Assembly: GCA_002256055.1 (NCBI GenBank)
Contig: NKIE01000024.1
Span: forward strand, 6,524-13,976
Direction: 5' to 3'
Length of the DNA stretch: 7,453 bases
DNA from: Pseudomonas sp. PGPPP3
Lineage (GTDB): Bacteria; Pseudomonadota; Gammaproteobacteria; Pseudomonadales; Pseudomonadaceae
Below, piece by piece: positions 1 to 6,710 of the stretch (its first letter is position 1; each line of letters starts with the position of its first letter). Below the pieces are notes generated by a model, which worked only from the letters and a program-made list of their open reading frames with translations, was not told where the DNA came from and ran no database searches. A program made the translations under genes and the position numbers.

Positions 1-1652
1 AGCTCGGCGCAGCCATCCTCACCGATGAAAATGACGACCGCAAACTGCAGTCCGAATATGAAGACACCCGCTGGATGTACAGCTGGCAGCACAAAGGCGG
101 CCTGGACTCGCGCCTATTGAGCGAAGTGGACTTCACCGACATCAGCGACCCCTACTACTTCCAGGACCTGGACACCGACCTGGGCATCGACACGCCCAGC
201 TTCGTTAACCAGCAAGGCGCATTGACCTGGCGCGGCGACAGCTACACCGCGCGCCTGAATGCCCACGCCTATGAAATGGCCACGGTTACCGAGATCACCC
301 CGTACAACCGCCTACCGCAGATCACCCTGGATGGCGTAGTACCGGTCGAGGCCGGCGGCCTGAAGATGACTTACGCCAGTGAACTGGTTCGCTTCGACCG
401 CGACCTGCGCAAAGGCTACTTCACCGACGAAGATGGCAACACCGGCACCGATGCCCAGCGCTGGTATGACGACCGCATCAGCGGTTTAGCTCGGGCCAAC
501 GGTGATCGCACCCATGTTGCGCCCGGCCTAAGCCTGCCGATGAGCAACAGCTACGGCTATGTCACTCCATCGATCAAGTACCTGTACACCGATTACGACC
601 TGACCCTGGACAGCATCGGCAAAGGCGACTTGGCTAACCAAGGCACAACATTCGACGACGCCCCGGATCGCGGAGTAGCTGTCTCCAGCGTCGACAGCGG
701 TCTGTACTTCGATCGCGACACCCAGCTGTTCGGCAAAGACTACCGGCAGACCCTGGAACCGCGACTGTTCTACCTCTATGTACCGGAAGAGAAACAGGAC
801 GACATCCCGATCTTTGACAGTGGCGAAAGCCGCTTCAACTACGCCTCGCTGTTTCGCGAAAACCGCTTCAGCGGCCGCGACCGGGTGGGTGATGAGAACA
901 AGCTGTCTCTCGGCGTGACCAACCGCTGGATTGAACCTAACGGCTTCGAGCGGCAGACCTTCAGCATCGGCCAGGCAGCCTACTTTGCCGACCGTAAAGT
1001 GCAGATGCCGGGCATCGACTACCGCGATCGTGCCGATGCCACGAGCTCAAAATCACCTTACGCGCTGGAGCATCTCTACCGCTTCAACCGCGACTGGCGC
1101 CTGTCGTCCGACTTCAACTGGGACGAGAGCACCCACAGCACCCGTTCGGGCAGTGCGATGTTCCACTACCAGCCGCAGGACAACCTCAACAAGGTGGTCA
1201 ACCTCGGTTATCGCTACAGCAACGACACCGTGGTCTACGACCCGGAGAGTGGCACCTGGCAGCAGGGCGGCGATTACGGCAACCCGGGCGACAGCAACTA
1301 CATCAAGGATTACTACAAAGTCAGTCAGCACGACTTCTCCACCATCTGGCCGCTGGTGCCACAGTGGAGCGTCATTGCCCGTTGGCAGCATGACTACAAC
1401 CGCAACCGCACCCTGGAAGCCTTTGGTGGCTTCGAGTACGACAGTTGCTGCTGGAAACTGCGCCTGATCAATCGCTACTGGGTCGACAATAACGAAGTCA
1501 GCCTGTCCCCTTCCCAGAACGAGCAAGGCGACCACGGGATTTTCCTGCAGATCGTGCTCAAAGGCCTCGGCGGTGTCGTAGGCAACAAGACTGGGACTTT
1601 CCTCGACCAAGGCATTCAAGGTTATCGTGAACGTGAAGACCAAGCTTTCTGA
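1..1652 (+). CDS. lptD: LPS-assembly protein LptD, 3' part (5' end outside window)
   Basis: LptD (formerly Imp/OstA) is the outer-membrane beta-barrel that, with the lipoprotein LptE, inserts lipopolysaccharide into the outer leaflet. The reading frame is open from the first full codon at position 3 to the TGA at 1650-1652, giving 549 visible residues. Pseudomonas LptD is about 900 residues, so the signal peptide and the periplasmic OstA-like domain lie upstream. The visible part is nearly all barrel: alternating aromatic and polar strands rich in Tyr, Trp, Asp and Arg, such as YDPYY-like and RLFYLYVPE segments. Near the C-terminus, the adjacent cysteines in DSCCW (codons at 1446 and 1449) match the conserved pair that forms the essential inter-domain disulfides in E. 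coli LptD (C724/C725). The end of the gene overlaps the surA start by 26 bases. No frameshift is seen. Confidence 0.97.
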   Translation, partial: LGAAILTDENDDRKLQSEYEDTRWMYSWQHKGGLDSRLLSEVDFTDISDPYYFQDLDTDLGIDTPSFVNQQGALTWRGDSYTARLNAHAYEMATVTEITPYNRLPQITLDGVVPVEAGGLKMTYASELVRFDRDLRKGYFTDEDGNTGTDAQRWYDDRISGLARANGDRTHVAPGLSLPMSNSYGYVTPSIKYLYTDYDLTLDSIGKGDLANQGTTFDDAPDRGVAVSSVDSGLYFDRDTQLFGKDYRQTLEPRLFYLYVPEEKQDDIPIFDSGESRFNYASLFRENRFSGRDRVGDENKLSLGVTNRWIEPNGFERQTFSIGQAAYFADRKVQMPGIDYRDRADATSSKSPYALEHLYRFNRDWRLSSDFNWDESTHSTRSGSAMFHYQPQDNLNKVVNLGYRYSNDTVVYDPESGTWQQGGDYGNPGDSNYIKDYYKVSQHDFSTIWPLVPQWSVIARWQHDYNRNRTLEAFGGFEYDSCCWKLRLINRYWVDNNEVSLSPSQNEQGDHGIFLQIVLKGLGGVVGNKTGTFLDQGIQGYREREDQAF

Positions 1653-2925
1653 TTGTCTGCGCCCGCTGTTGCTGGGCGCAGTGTTTCTCGGTACCTCGGT
1701 ACACGCCGAAGTACAGCCCCTCGACCGCGTAGTGGCCATCGTTGATACCGACGTGGTCATGCAAAGCCAGCTGGACCAACGCGTACGTGAAGTGCAGCAG
1801 ACCATTGCCAAGCGCGGTGACAGCCTGCCGCCTGAGCATGTTCTGAGCCAGCAGGTGCTTGAGCGCCTGATCATCGAGAACATCCAGCTGCAGATCGGCG
1901 ACCGCTCCGGCATTCGCATCACTGACGAAGAGCTCAACCAGGCCGTCGGCACCATTGCCCAGCGTAACAACCTGAGCCTAGAGCAGTTCCGCGCCGCCCT
2001 GGAGCGTGACGGCCTGTCCTATGAGGACGCCCGCGAGCAGATCCGTCGGGAAATGATCATCAGCCGTGTGCGTCAACGCCGGGTGGCCGAACGTATCCAG
2101 GTCAGCGACCAGGAAGTGGAAAACTTCCTGGAGTCGGAAAGCGGCAAGATGCAGCTGTCGGTTGAATACCGCCTGGCCAACATCCTGATTCGCGTGCCGG
2201 ACGCCGCCTCGGCCGAAGAGATCCAGGCCGCCGATCGTCGGGCTCAAGAGCTTTACCAGCAACTGCAGCAAGGCGCTGACTTTGCCCAGCTGGCGATTGC
2301 CAGTTCGGCCAGTGAAACCGCTCTCGAGGGCGGCAACATGGGCTGGCGCAAAGCAGCCCAACTGCCGGCACCGTTTGACTCGATGATCGGCGCTTTGAGC
2401 GTCGGCGAAACCAGCGAGCCGATTCGCACGCCAGGCGGCTTTATCCTGATCAAGCTGCTGGAAAAACGCGGCGGCGAGACCCAAGTTCGCGACGAAGTGC
2501 ATGTGCGTCACGTACTGATCAAACCGAGCGAAATTCGCAGTGAAGCCGAGACCAAGCGCCTGGCCGAGCGCGTTTATGAGCGCATCATGGCCGGCGAAGA
2601 CTTCGCCGAACTAGCGAAAGACTTCTCGGAAGATCCGGGTTCAGCCCTCAACGGCGGCGATCTCAACTGGATCGATCCGAAAGCCCTAGTGCCGGAATTC
2701 CGTGCAGTGATGGCGCAAACCGAAAGCGGTGAAGTGTCCAAACCGTTCAAGAGCGCCTTCGGCTGGCACGTCCTGCAGGTCATGGGCCGCCGCGCCACCG
2801 ACGGCAGCGAGCAGTTCCGCAAGCAACAAGCCCTCAGCGTTCTGCGTAACCGCAAATACGAAGATGAGTTGCAAGCCTGGCTGCGCCAGATCCGCGACGA
2901 GGCCTACGTAGAAAGCAAACTGTGA
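1627..2925 (+). CDS. surA: Periplasmic chaperone / peptidyl-prolyl isomerase SurA
   Basis: SurA escorts unfolded outer-membrane proteins, LptD among them, through the periplasm to the BAM complex. The 432-residue product fits the family (about 430). Residues 1-27 are a signal peptide: basic start (NVKTK), hydrophobic core LLLGAVFLG, and a likely cleavage after VHA before [12 protein letters not shown]. The helical chaperone region follows (about 28-178). Next come two parvulin domains: the first at about 180-282, and the second at about 290-390 with RHVLIKPSE, the [17 protein letters not shown] stretch and [10 protein letters not shown]-terminal helix closes the protein. The start is GTG. An AAGG at 1618-1621 sits 5 bases before GTG 1627, which I chose. 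GTG 1633 ([11 protein letters not shown], 430 aa) is an equally credible alternative, and the start does not affect the mature protein. The gene overlaps lptD by 26 bases and pdxA by 4, so coupled translation is likely. Confidence 0.97.
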   Translation: MNVKTKLSDCLRPLLLGAVFLGTSVHAEVQPLDRVVAIVDTDVVMQSQLDQRVREVQQTIAKRGDSLPPEHVLSQQVLERLIIENIQLQIGDRSGIRITDEELNQAVGTIAQRNNLSLEQFRAALERDGLSYEDAREQIRREMIISRVRQRRVAERIQVSDQEVENFLESESGKMQLSVEYRLANILIRVPDAASAEEIQAADRRAQELYQQLQQGADFAQLAIASSASETALEGGNMGWRKAAQLPAPFDSMIGALSVGETSEPIRTPGGFILIKLLEKRGGETQVRDEVHVRHVLIKPSEIRSEAETKRLAERVYERIMAGEDFAELAKDFSEDPGSALNGGDLNWIDPKALVPEFRAVMAQTESGEVSKPFKSAFGWHVLQVMGRRATDGSEQFRKQQALSVLRNRKYEDELQAWLRQIRDEAYVESKL

Positions 2926-3908
2926 GCCTGCCCCGCTTTGCCGTTACCCCCGGCGAGCCAGCCGGCATTGGTCCCGACCTGTGCCTGTTGCTCGCCGCAC
3001 AAGCCCAGCCATACCCGCTGATCGCCATCGCCAGCCAGCCTTTGCTGGCGGCGCGGGCGAGCCAGTTGCAACTGGCGGTGCAGTTAATCCCCGTTGAGCC
3101 CGGCCACTGGCCCGAGCAACCGGCAGCTGTAGGCAGCCTGTACGTCTGGGACACGCCACTGAGCGCCCCCGTGGTGGCCGGCCAGTTGGACCCCGCCAAC
3201 GCAGCTTATGTCCTGGAAACCTTGCACCGCGCAGGTTCCGGCTGCCTCAACGGCGACTTCGTCGGGATGATCACCGCGCCCGTACACAAAGGCGTGATCA
3301 ACCAGGCTGGCATCCCCTTCTCCGGTCACACCGAATACCTGGCCGAGCTGACCCACACTGAACAGGTGGTGATGATGCTCGCCACCCATGGTCTGCGGGT
3401 TGCGCTGGTAACCACCCACCTGCCCCTGCGCGATGTCGCTGATGCCATCACGCCTGAGCGCCTCGAACGGGTCACCCGCATCCTGCATGCCGACCTGGTC
3501 AACAAGTTCGGCATTGCCGCGCCGCGCATCCTGGTCTGCGGCCTCAACCCCCATGCCGGCGAAAGCGGGCACATGGGCCGCGAGGAAATCGACATCATCG
3601 AGCCGTGCCTGGCACGCCTGCGTGACGACGGCTTGAACCTGATTGGCCCGCTGCCCGCCGACACCCTGTTTACGCCCAAGCATCTGGAGCACTGCGATGC
3701 TGTGCTGGCCATGTACCACGATCAGGGCCTGCCCGTACTCAAGTACAAAGGCTTTGGCGCGGCCGTGAACATCACCCTCGGCCTGCCGATTATCCGCACC
3801 TCGGTCGACCACGGCACCGCCCTGGATCTGGCTGGCAGCGGCAAAGTCGATACCGGCAGCCTGCAGGTGGCGCTGGAAACCGCCTACCAGATGGCCGTTC
3901 ACGACTAA
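2922..3908 (+). CDS. pdxA: 4-hydroxythreonine-4-phosphate dehydrogenase PdxA
   Basis: PdxA oxidises 4-phosphooxy-L-threonine with NAD(P)+. The product decarboxylates to 3-amino-2-oxopropyl phosphate, which PdxJ joins to deoxyxylulose phosphate in the DXP-dependent pyridoxal phosphate pathway. The protein is cytosolic. The 328-residue length is typical. The N-terminal [12 protein letters not shown] motif and [11 protein letters not shown] (about 133-143) are diagnostic. The three metal-ligand histidines fall exactly where they do in E. coli: H166 in TTHLPL, H211 in NPHAGE and H266 in MYHDQG. The start is GTG at 2922, overlapping the surA stop as GTGA (2922-2925), which implies re-initiation coupling. 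No strong Shine-Dalgarno sequence is seen. The surA-pdxA-rsmA-apaG-apaH order is also that of E. coli. All key residues are present, so the enzyme should be active. Confidence 0.97.
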   Translation: MSLPRFAVTPGEPAGIGPDLCLLLAAQAQPYPLIAIASQPLLAARASQLQLAVQLIPVEPGHWPEQPAAVGSLYVWDTPLSAPVVAGQLDPANAAYVLETLHRAGSGCLNGDFVGMITAPVHKGVINQAGIPFSGHTEYLAELTHTEQVVMMLATHGLRVALVTTHLPLRDVADAITPERLERVTRILHADLVNKFGIAAPRILVCGLNPHAGESGHMGREEIDIIEPCLARLRDDGLNLIGPLPADTLFTPKHLEHCDAVLAMYHDQGLPVLKYKGFGAAVNITLGLPIIRTSVDHGTALDLAGSGKVDTGSLQVALETAYQMAVHD

Positions 3909-3911
3909 GCG

Positions 3912-3934
3912 CAACCACCGAACGGTGTGGCTTT
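3912..3934 (+). other. Small hairpin after pdxA, possible weak terminator
   Basis: Just after the pdxA stop, CACC (3915-3918 region) pairs with GGTG around a GAAC loop, extended by CC/GG across a bulged T (the CCACCG...GGTGTGG stretch). It is followed by CTTTGCTGTT, which is only partly U-rich. It could cause partial termination or pausing, or it could protect the 3' end. It is not a convincing intrinsic terminator, because the stem is short and the U-tract is interrupted. Confidence 0.25.
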
Positions 3935-3936
3935 GC

Positions 3937-3945
3937 TGTTAAACT
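3937..3945 (+). promoter_or_regulatory. Possible extended -10 element for an internal rsmA promoter
   Basis: TGTTAAACT fits an extended -10 (TG-N-TAAACT, 4 of 6 against TATAAT). No recognisable -35 lies 16-18 bases upstream. It sits in the only sizeable gap between surA and glpE, about 54 bases before the rsmA ATG, which is a plausible place for an internal promoter. The evidence is motif similarity only. Confidence 0.2.
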
Positions 3946-3963
3946 GCCGGCCTTTTGCATTCG

Positions 3964-3982
3964 CTCAAGCGTATCGCTTGGG
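3964..3982 (+). promoter_or_regulatory. Strong short hairpin next to the rsmA ribosome binding site
   Basis: CAAGCG (3966-3971) and CGCTTG (3975-3980) form a perfect 6-bp stem closed by a TAT loop. One T-G wobble and one C-G pair extend it to 8 bp (3964-3982). The likely rsmA Shine-Dalgarno GGAG lies at 3987-3990, four bases downstream. There is no U-tract, so it is not a terminator. Its place suggests an effect on ribosome access or on mRNA ends. Confidence 0.4.
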
Positions 3983-3998
3983 GCCCGGAGCCGCGTCC

Positions 3999-4817
3999 AT
4001 GACCGAGAATTACCAACACCGCGCGCGTAAGCGCTTCGGCCAGAACTTCCTGCACGATGCTGGGGTGATTCACCGCATCCTGCGCGGCATCCACGCCCGT
4101 CCGGGCGAGCGCCTGCTGGAAATCGGTCCAGGTCAAGGGGCACTCACCGAAGGTCTGCTCAACAGCGGCGCACAGTTGGATGTGATCGAACTGGACCACG
4201 ATCTGGTGCCGATTCTGCGCGCCAAGTTCGGCAGCAACCCGGCCTTCAACCTGCACCAGGGCGATGCCCTGAAGTTCGACTTCAACAGCCTCAACCCGGA
4301 GCCGCGCAGCCTGCGCGTGGTCGGCAACCTGCCGTACAACATCTCGACCCCGCTGATCTTCCATCTACTGGCCAATGCCGGGGTGATCCGCGACATGCAC
4401 TTTATGCTGCAAAAGGAAGTGGTCGAGCGCCTGGCTGCCACCCCTGGCGGCGGTGACTGGGGCCGCCTGTCGATCATGGTGCAGTACCACTGCCGCGTGG
4501 AACACCTGTTCAACGTCGGCCCAGGCGCCTTCAATCCACCGCCGAAAGTCGACTCCGCCATCGTCCGTCTAACCCCCCACGACGTACTGCCGCACCCAGC
4601 CAAGGACCATCGCCTGCTTGAACGCGTGGTCCGCGAAGCCTTTAACCAACGGCGTAAAACCCTGCGTAACACCCTCAAGGCCCTGCTCAGCACAGCTGAA
4701 ATCGAAGCCGCCGGTGTTGATGGCAGCCTGCGCCCGGAACAGCTCGACCTGGCCGCCTTCGTGCGCCTGGCCGACCAGCTCAGCCTGCAGCCGAGCCCGC
4801 AGACAAGCGCCGACTAA
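3999..4817 (+). CDS. rsmA: 16S rRNA (adenine1518-N6/adenine1519-N6)-dimethyltransferase RsmA (KsgA)
   Basis: RsmA uses S-adenosylmethionine to dimethylate two adjacent adenosines in the 3'-terminal hairpin of 16S rRNA, a late checkpoint in 30S assembly. Its loss gives kasugamycin resistance. The 272-residue protein starts MTENYQHRARKRFGQNFLHD, the typical family N-terminus. The SAM-binding motif EIGPGQGALT is at residues 41-50, an acidic ribose-binding strand follows (ELDHD, about 64-68), the catalytic NLPY motif is at 110-113, and the FNPPPKVDS signature is at 178-186. The C-terminal helical domain includes FNQRRKTLRN. I chose ATG 3999 because it gives the conserved N-terminus and has GGAG at 3987-3990. 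The frame is open further upstream to a TTG at 3927, but those residues do not resemble the family. The gene is 90 bp after pdxA and 17 bp before the proposed apaG start. Confidence 0.97.
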   Translation: MTENYQHRARKRFGQNFLHDAGVIHRILRGIHARPGERLLEIGPGQGALTEGLLNSGAQLDVIELDHDLVPILRAKFGSNPAFNLHQGDALKFDFNSLNPEPRSLRVVGNLPYNISTPLIFHLLANAGVIRDMHFMLQKEVVERLAATPGGGDWGRLSIMVQYHCRVEHLFNVGPGAFNPPPKVDSAIVRLTPHDVLPHPAKDHRLLERVVREAFNQRRKTLRNTLKALLSTAEIEAAGVDGSLRPEQLDLAAFVRLADQLSLQPSPQTSAD

Positions 4818-4834
4818 GGCCCTAGACTCAGCTT

Positions 4835-5251
4835 TTGGCCGCACCCACCTGGCGGGCGGCGGCCAAGCGCCAGGCCCTACCGGCTCCGACCCTATTCATC
4901 AGCGTCACCTCGCGCTTTCTGCCGGAACAGTCGCAACCGGAACAGAACCGCTTTGCCTTCGCCTACACGGTAACCCTGAACAACAGCGGTCAACAGGCGG
5001 CCAAGCTGCTCAGCCGCCACTGGGTGATCACCGATGGCGATGGCCATGTGCAGGAAGTCCGCGGCCCAGGTGTGGTCGGCCAGCAGCCGCGGCTCGAGCC
5101 CGGCGAGCAATACAGCTACAGCAGTGGCACCTTAATGACCACCCGCGTGGGCTTTATGCAAGGCAGCTACCAGATGCAGACCGATGACGGCGCCACTTTC
5201 GACGCCCCCATCGCCCCCTTCCGCCTAGTGGTCCCAGGAGCGCTGCACTGA
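4835..5251 (+). CDS. apaG: ApaG family protein (Co2+/Mg2+ efflux protein ApaG), unusual 5' end
   Basis: ApaG is a small fibronectin-III-like beta-sandwich protein encoded next to apaH in many proteobacteria. It has been linked to Co2+ resistance and Mg2+ efflux in Salmonella, but its biochemical role is not settled. The core is a clear match: [45 protein letters not shown], the glycine-rich GPGVVGQQP at 77-85, then MQGSYQM and [13 protein letters not shown] at the C-terminus. The start is a problem. The family is about 125 residues, and a start would be expected near 4870-4880, but the frame has no ATG or GTG upstream of the core. The only usual initiator is TTG at 4835, giving 138 residues with about 12 extra N-terminal ones ([12 protein letters not shown]). 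The frame closes upstream at TAG 4823-4825. No good Shine-Dalgarno is seen. The gene identity is secure and the exact start is not. Confidence 0.9.
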   Translation: MAAPTWRAAAKRQALPAPTLFISVTSRFLPEQSQPEQNRFAFAYTVTLNNSGQQAAKLLSRHWVITDGDGHVQEVRGPGVVGQQPRLEPGEQYSYSSGTLMTTRVGFMQGSYQMQTDDGATFDAPIAPFRLVVPGALH

Positions 5252-5252
5252 C

Positions 5253-6131
5253 ATGACCGTCTACGCTGTCGGCGACCTGCAAGGCTGCCTGCAACCGCTG
5301 CAATGCCTGCTCAAAGAGGTGGCCTTCGACCCTGCAAAGGATCGCCTTTGGCTGGTCGGCGACCTGGTCAACCGTGGCCCGCAGTCGCTGGAAACCCTGC
5401 GTTTTCTCTACGCCATGCGCGATTCCCTAACCTGCGTGCTGGGCAATCACGATTTGCACCTGCTGGCCGTGGCGCACAACCGCGAGCGCCTGAAAAAGGG
5501 CGACACCCTGCAGGAAATCCTCGACGCTCCGGATCGCGACGACCTGCTCAACTGGCTGCGCCAGCAAAAGCTCCTGCACTACGACGTCGAACGCGACACC
5601 CTGCTGGTGCACGCCGGTATTCCACCGCAGTGGACCCTGAACAAAGCCCTCAAGCGCGCAGCGGAAGTTGAAGACGCCTTGCGCGACGACACTCGCCTGC
5701 CGCTGTTTCTCGACGGCATGTATGGCAATCAGCCGAACCGATGGGACAAGGACCTGCAAGGCATCACCCGCCTGCGGGTGATCACCAATTACCTGACCCG
5801 CATGCGGTTTTGCAGCGCCGATGGCAGCCTCGATCTGAAAAGCAAGGAGGGCGTCGACAGTGCCCCCGCGGGCTTCGCACCCTGGTTCAGCTACGACAAC
5901 CGCAAGACTCGCAGCCACAAGATCATTTTCGGCCACTGGGCCGCCCTCGAAGGGCGCTGCACCCAGCCCAACCTTTACGCCCTCGACAGCGGCTGCGTGT
6001 GGGGCGGCGCCATGACCCTGCTGAACCTCGACAGCGGCGCAAAACACCAGTGCCAGTGCAACGAACAACGGCGCCCTGTTATGCCCACGACAACGACCCA
6101 CGAACAACCCAGCAGCGAGGCAAGCCCATGA
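5253..6131 (+). CDS. apaH: Symmetrical bis(5'-nucleosyl)-tetraphosphatase ApaH
   Basis: ApaH hydrolyses diadenosine tetraphosphate (Ap4A) to two ADP. It thereby removes alarmone-like dinucleotides, and it also removes Np4 caps from RNA 5' ends. It belongs to the metallophosphatase (PPP-like) superfamily, and the metal-binding motifs are intact: GDLQGC at 7-12, GDLVNRGP at 36-43, GNHD at 64-67, HAG at 120-122, GHW at 227-229 and the family signature DSGCVWGG at 245-252. The 292-residue length is about 10 more than usual. The excess is a low-complexity tail after residue 270, rich in Thr, Pro and Ser ([15 protein letters not shown]), with two Cys in HQCQCN. ATG 5253 follows the apaG stop by one base and has AGGAG at 5236-5240 inside apaG. 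The end overlaps glpE by 4 bases (ATGA), so apaG, apaH and glpE are likely cotranslated. Confidence 0.97.
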   Translation: MTVYAVGDLQGCLQPLQCLLKEVAFDPAKDRLWLVGDLVNRGPQSLETLRFLYAMRDSLTCVLGNHDLHLLAVAHNRERLKKGDTLQEILDAPDRDDLLNWLRQQKLLHYDVERDTLLVHAGIPPQWTLNKALKRAAEVEDALRDDTRLPLFLDGMYGNQPNRWDKDLQGITRLRVITNYLTRMRFCSADGSLDLKSKEGVDSAPAGFAPWFSYDNRKTRSHKIIFGHWAALEGRCTQPNLYALDSGCVWGGAMTLLNLDSGAKHQCQCNEQRRPVMPTTTTHEQPSSEASP

Positions 6132-6457
6132 CTGAATTCAAACGCATCGCCCCAGCCCAAGCTCAAGCCCTGCGCGCCCAAGGTGGGGTAGTGGTCGACA
6201 TCCGTGACCCGCAAAGCTTCGCCCTTGGCCATATCAGCGGCTCCCAGCATTTGGACAACCACTCCTTGCACGACTTCATTGCCAAGGCCGATCTCGACCA
6301 GCCACTAGTGGTGGTCTGTTACCACGGCAACTCCAGCCAAAGCGCCGCCGCCTACTTGGTCGGCCAAGGCTTTGCCGAGGTTTACAGCCTGGACGGCGGC
6401 ATCGAGCTATGGCGCAACACCTACCCCGCCGAAATCAGCCAAAGCGCGGCCGAATAA
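6128..6457 (+). CDS. glpE: Thiosulfate sulfurtransferase GlpE (single-domain rhodanese)
   Basis: GlpE moves a sulfane sulfur from thiosulfate to cyanide in vitro and to thiol acceptors such as thioredoxin in the cell. It is a small cytosolic protein. The 109-residue length fits the E. coli protein (108). The rhodanese fold is visible: [22 protein letters not shown] (about 21-42), then the active-site loop CYHGNSS with catalytic Cys64, and LDGGIELW near the C-terminus. The six-residue loop after the cysteine is the short sulfurtransferase type, not the seven-residue Cdc25/arsenate-type loop. ATG 6128 overlaps the apaH stop (ATGA) and has GAGG at 6117-6120. In E. coli glpE sits with the glycerol-phosphate regulator glpR. 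Here it follows apaH and precedes prkA, the arrangement I recall in Pseudomonas, so a glycerol role should not be assumed. Confidence 0.96.
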   Translation: MTEFKRIAPAQAQALRAQGGVVVDIRDPQSFALGHISGSQHLDNHSLHDFIAKADLDQPLVVVCYHGNSSQSAAAYLVGQGFAEVYSLDGGIELWRNTYPAEISQSAAE

Positions 6458-6533
6458 AAAATATTTCCCCCAGCCAAGCCACACCCCGCGCGCCCTGCAC
6501 CGCCGCAAGCCGGGCGCAAATTGCCACACCGAC

Positions 6534-6560
6534 TTGACCTCGCCGATTCCGAACTATTCT
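6534..6560 (+). promoter_or_regulatory. Putative prkA promoter, RpoS-like -10
   Basis: CTATTCT at 6554-6560 matches 6 of 7 bases of the CTATACT -10 element favoured by the stationary-phase sigma factor RpoS. TTGACC at 6534-6539 matches 5 of 6 of the sigma-70 -35, but only 15 bases separate it from the TATTCT hexamer (6555-6560). Poor -35 spacing is tolerated by RpoS better than by RpoD. yeaG, the E. coli prkA orthologue, is known to be RpoS-dependent, which agrees with this reading. A start near 6566-6568 would leave a leader of about 144 bases. This is motif inference only. Confidence 0.45.
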
Positions 6561-6587
6561 TTGCAATAGGCCCTGCTTGATCAGAAC

Positions 6588-6603
6588 GAGCTGCCAGCAG
6601 CTC
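6588..6603 (+). promoter_or_regulatory. Hairpin in the prkA leader
   Basis: GAGCTG and CAGCTC are exact reverse complements around a CCAG loop (a G-C pair inside the loop would make a 7-bp stem with a 2-base loop). No U-tract follows, so it is not a terminator. It would lie about 20 bases into the transcript if the 6554-6560 -10 element is used, and it ends directly at the ATG (6604) of a short leader ORF. A role in 5'-end stability or leader folding is inference. Confidence 0.4.
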
Positions 6604-6675
6604 ATGGCCATTGATGAGATCTTTTGGTGTCCCGGGGGATTCACGTCAGCTGCGTGGCAACCACTGCACGACTGA
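6604..6675 (+). CDS. Possible 23-codon leader ORF upstream of prkA
   Basis: ATG 6604 opens a 23-codon frame (MAIDEIFWCPGGF, then TSAAWQPLHD) ending at TGA 6673-6675, 35 bases before the prkA ATG. No good Shine-Dalgarno precedes it, since its 5' flank is the 6588-6603 hairpin. A second frame, from ATG 6614 to TGA 6704-6706 (30 codons), overlaps it and ends inside the prkA ribosome binding region. At least one of the two is probably chance. I do not recognise either peptide, and whether either is translated is unknown. Confidence 0.15.
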   Translation: MAIDEIFWCPGGFTSAAWQPLHD

Positions 6676-6710
6676 TCCCATGGCGACCCCGAGCCCAGCG
6701 AGGTGACGTC

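Larger units (their letters stand above)
6458..6710 (+). other. glpE-prkA intergenic region
   Basis: This 253-bp gap is the longest non-coding stretch here. It opens with an A/T-rich run (AATAAAAAATATTT, 6453-6466). A GC-rich inverted repeat follows: GCGCCC 6490-6495 with GGGCGC 6512-6517, loop 16, no U-tract. The promoter-like match at 6534-6560 comes next, then a leader of about 140 bases with a hairpin and short ORFs, and finally the prkA ribosome binding site GAGGTG at 6700-6705. I see no convincing intrinsic terminator for the upstream operon and no tRNA or known small-RNA gene. Confidence 0.7.

Noticed and set aside
1053..1970. 305-codon open frame on the minus strand across the lptD-surA junction
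   Set aside because: It lies antisense to two genes with clear family matches. Its composition is biased and repetitive (runs of Val/Ala/Arg), as expected from the complement of GC-rich codons, and it shows no recognisable domain or ribosome binding site.
3084..3914. 276-codon open frame on the minus strand opposite pdxA
   Set aside because: It is a mirror of the strong codon bias of pdxA, with no domain recognised and no support for expression.
3927..3998. Upstream extension of rsmA to a TTG at 3927
   Set aside because: The added residues do not resemble RsmA. ATG 3999 gives the conserved YQHRARKRFGQNFLHD start with a GGAG at suitable spacing.
4618..5187. 189-codon + strand frame across the end of rsmA and apaG
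   Set aside because: It overlaps two well-supported genes in another frame, and its product is low-complexity Ala/Pro/Arg without a family match.
6490..6517. Inverted repeat as a terminator for the upstream operon
   Set aside because: It has a 6-bp stem with a 16-base loop and is followed by AAATTGCC instead of a U-tract, so it does not meet the form of an intrinsic terminator.
6655..6668. Sigma-54-like TGGCA...GCA sequence before prkA
   Set aside because: Only 8 bases separate GG and GC where the -24/-12 promoter needs 10, so RpoN recognition is not expected.
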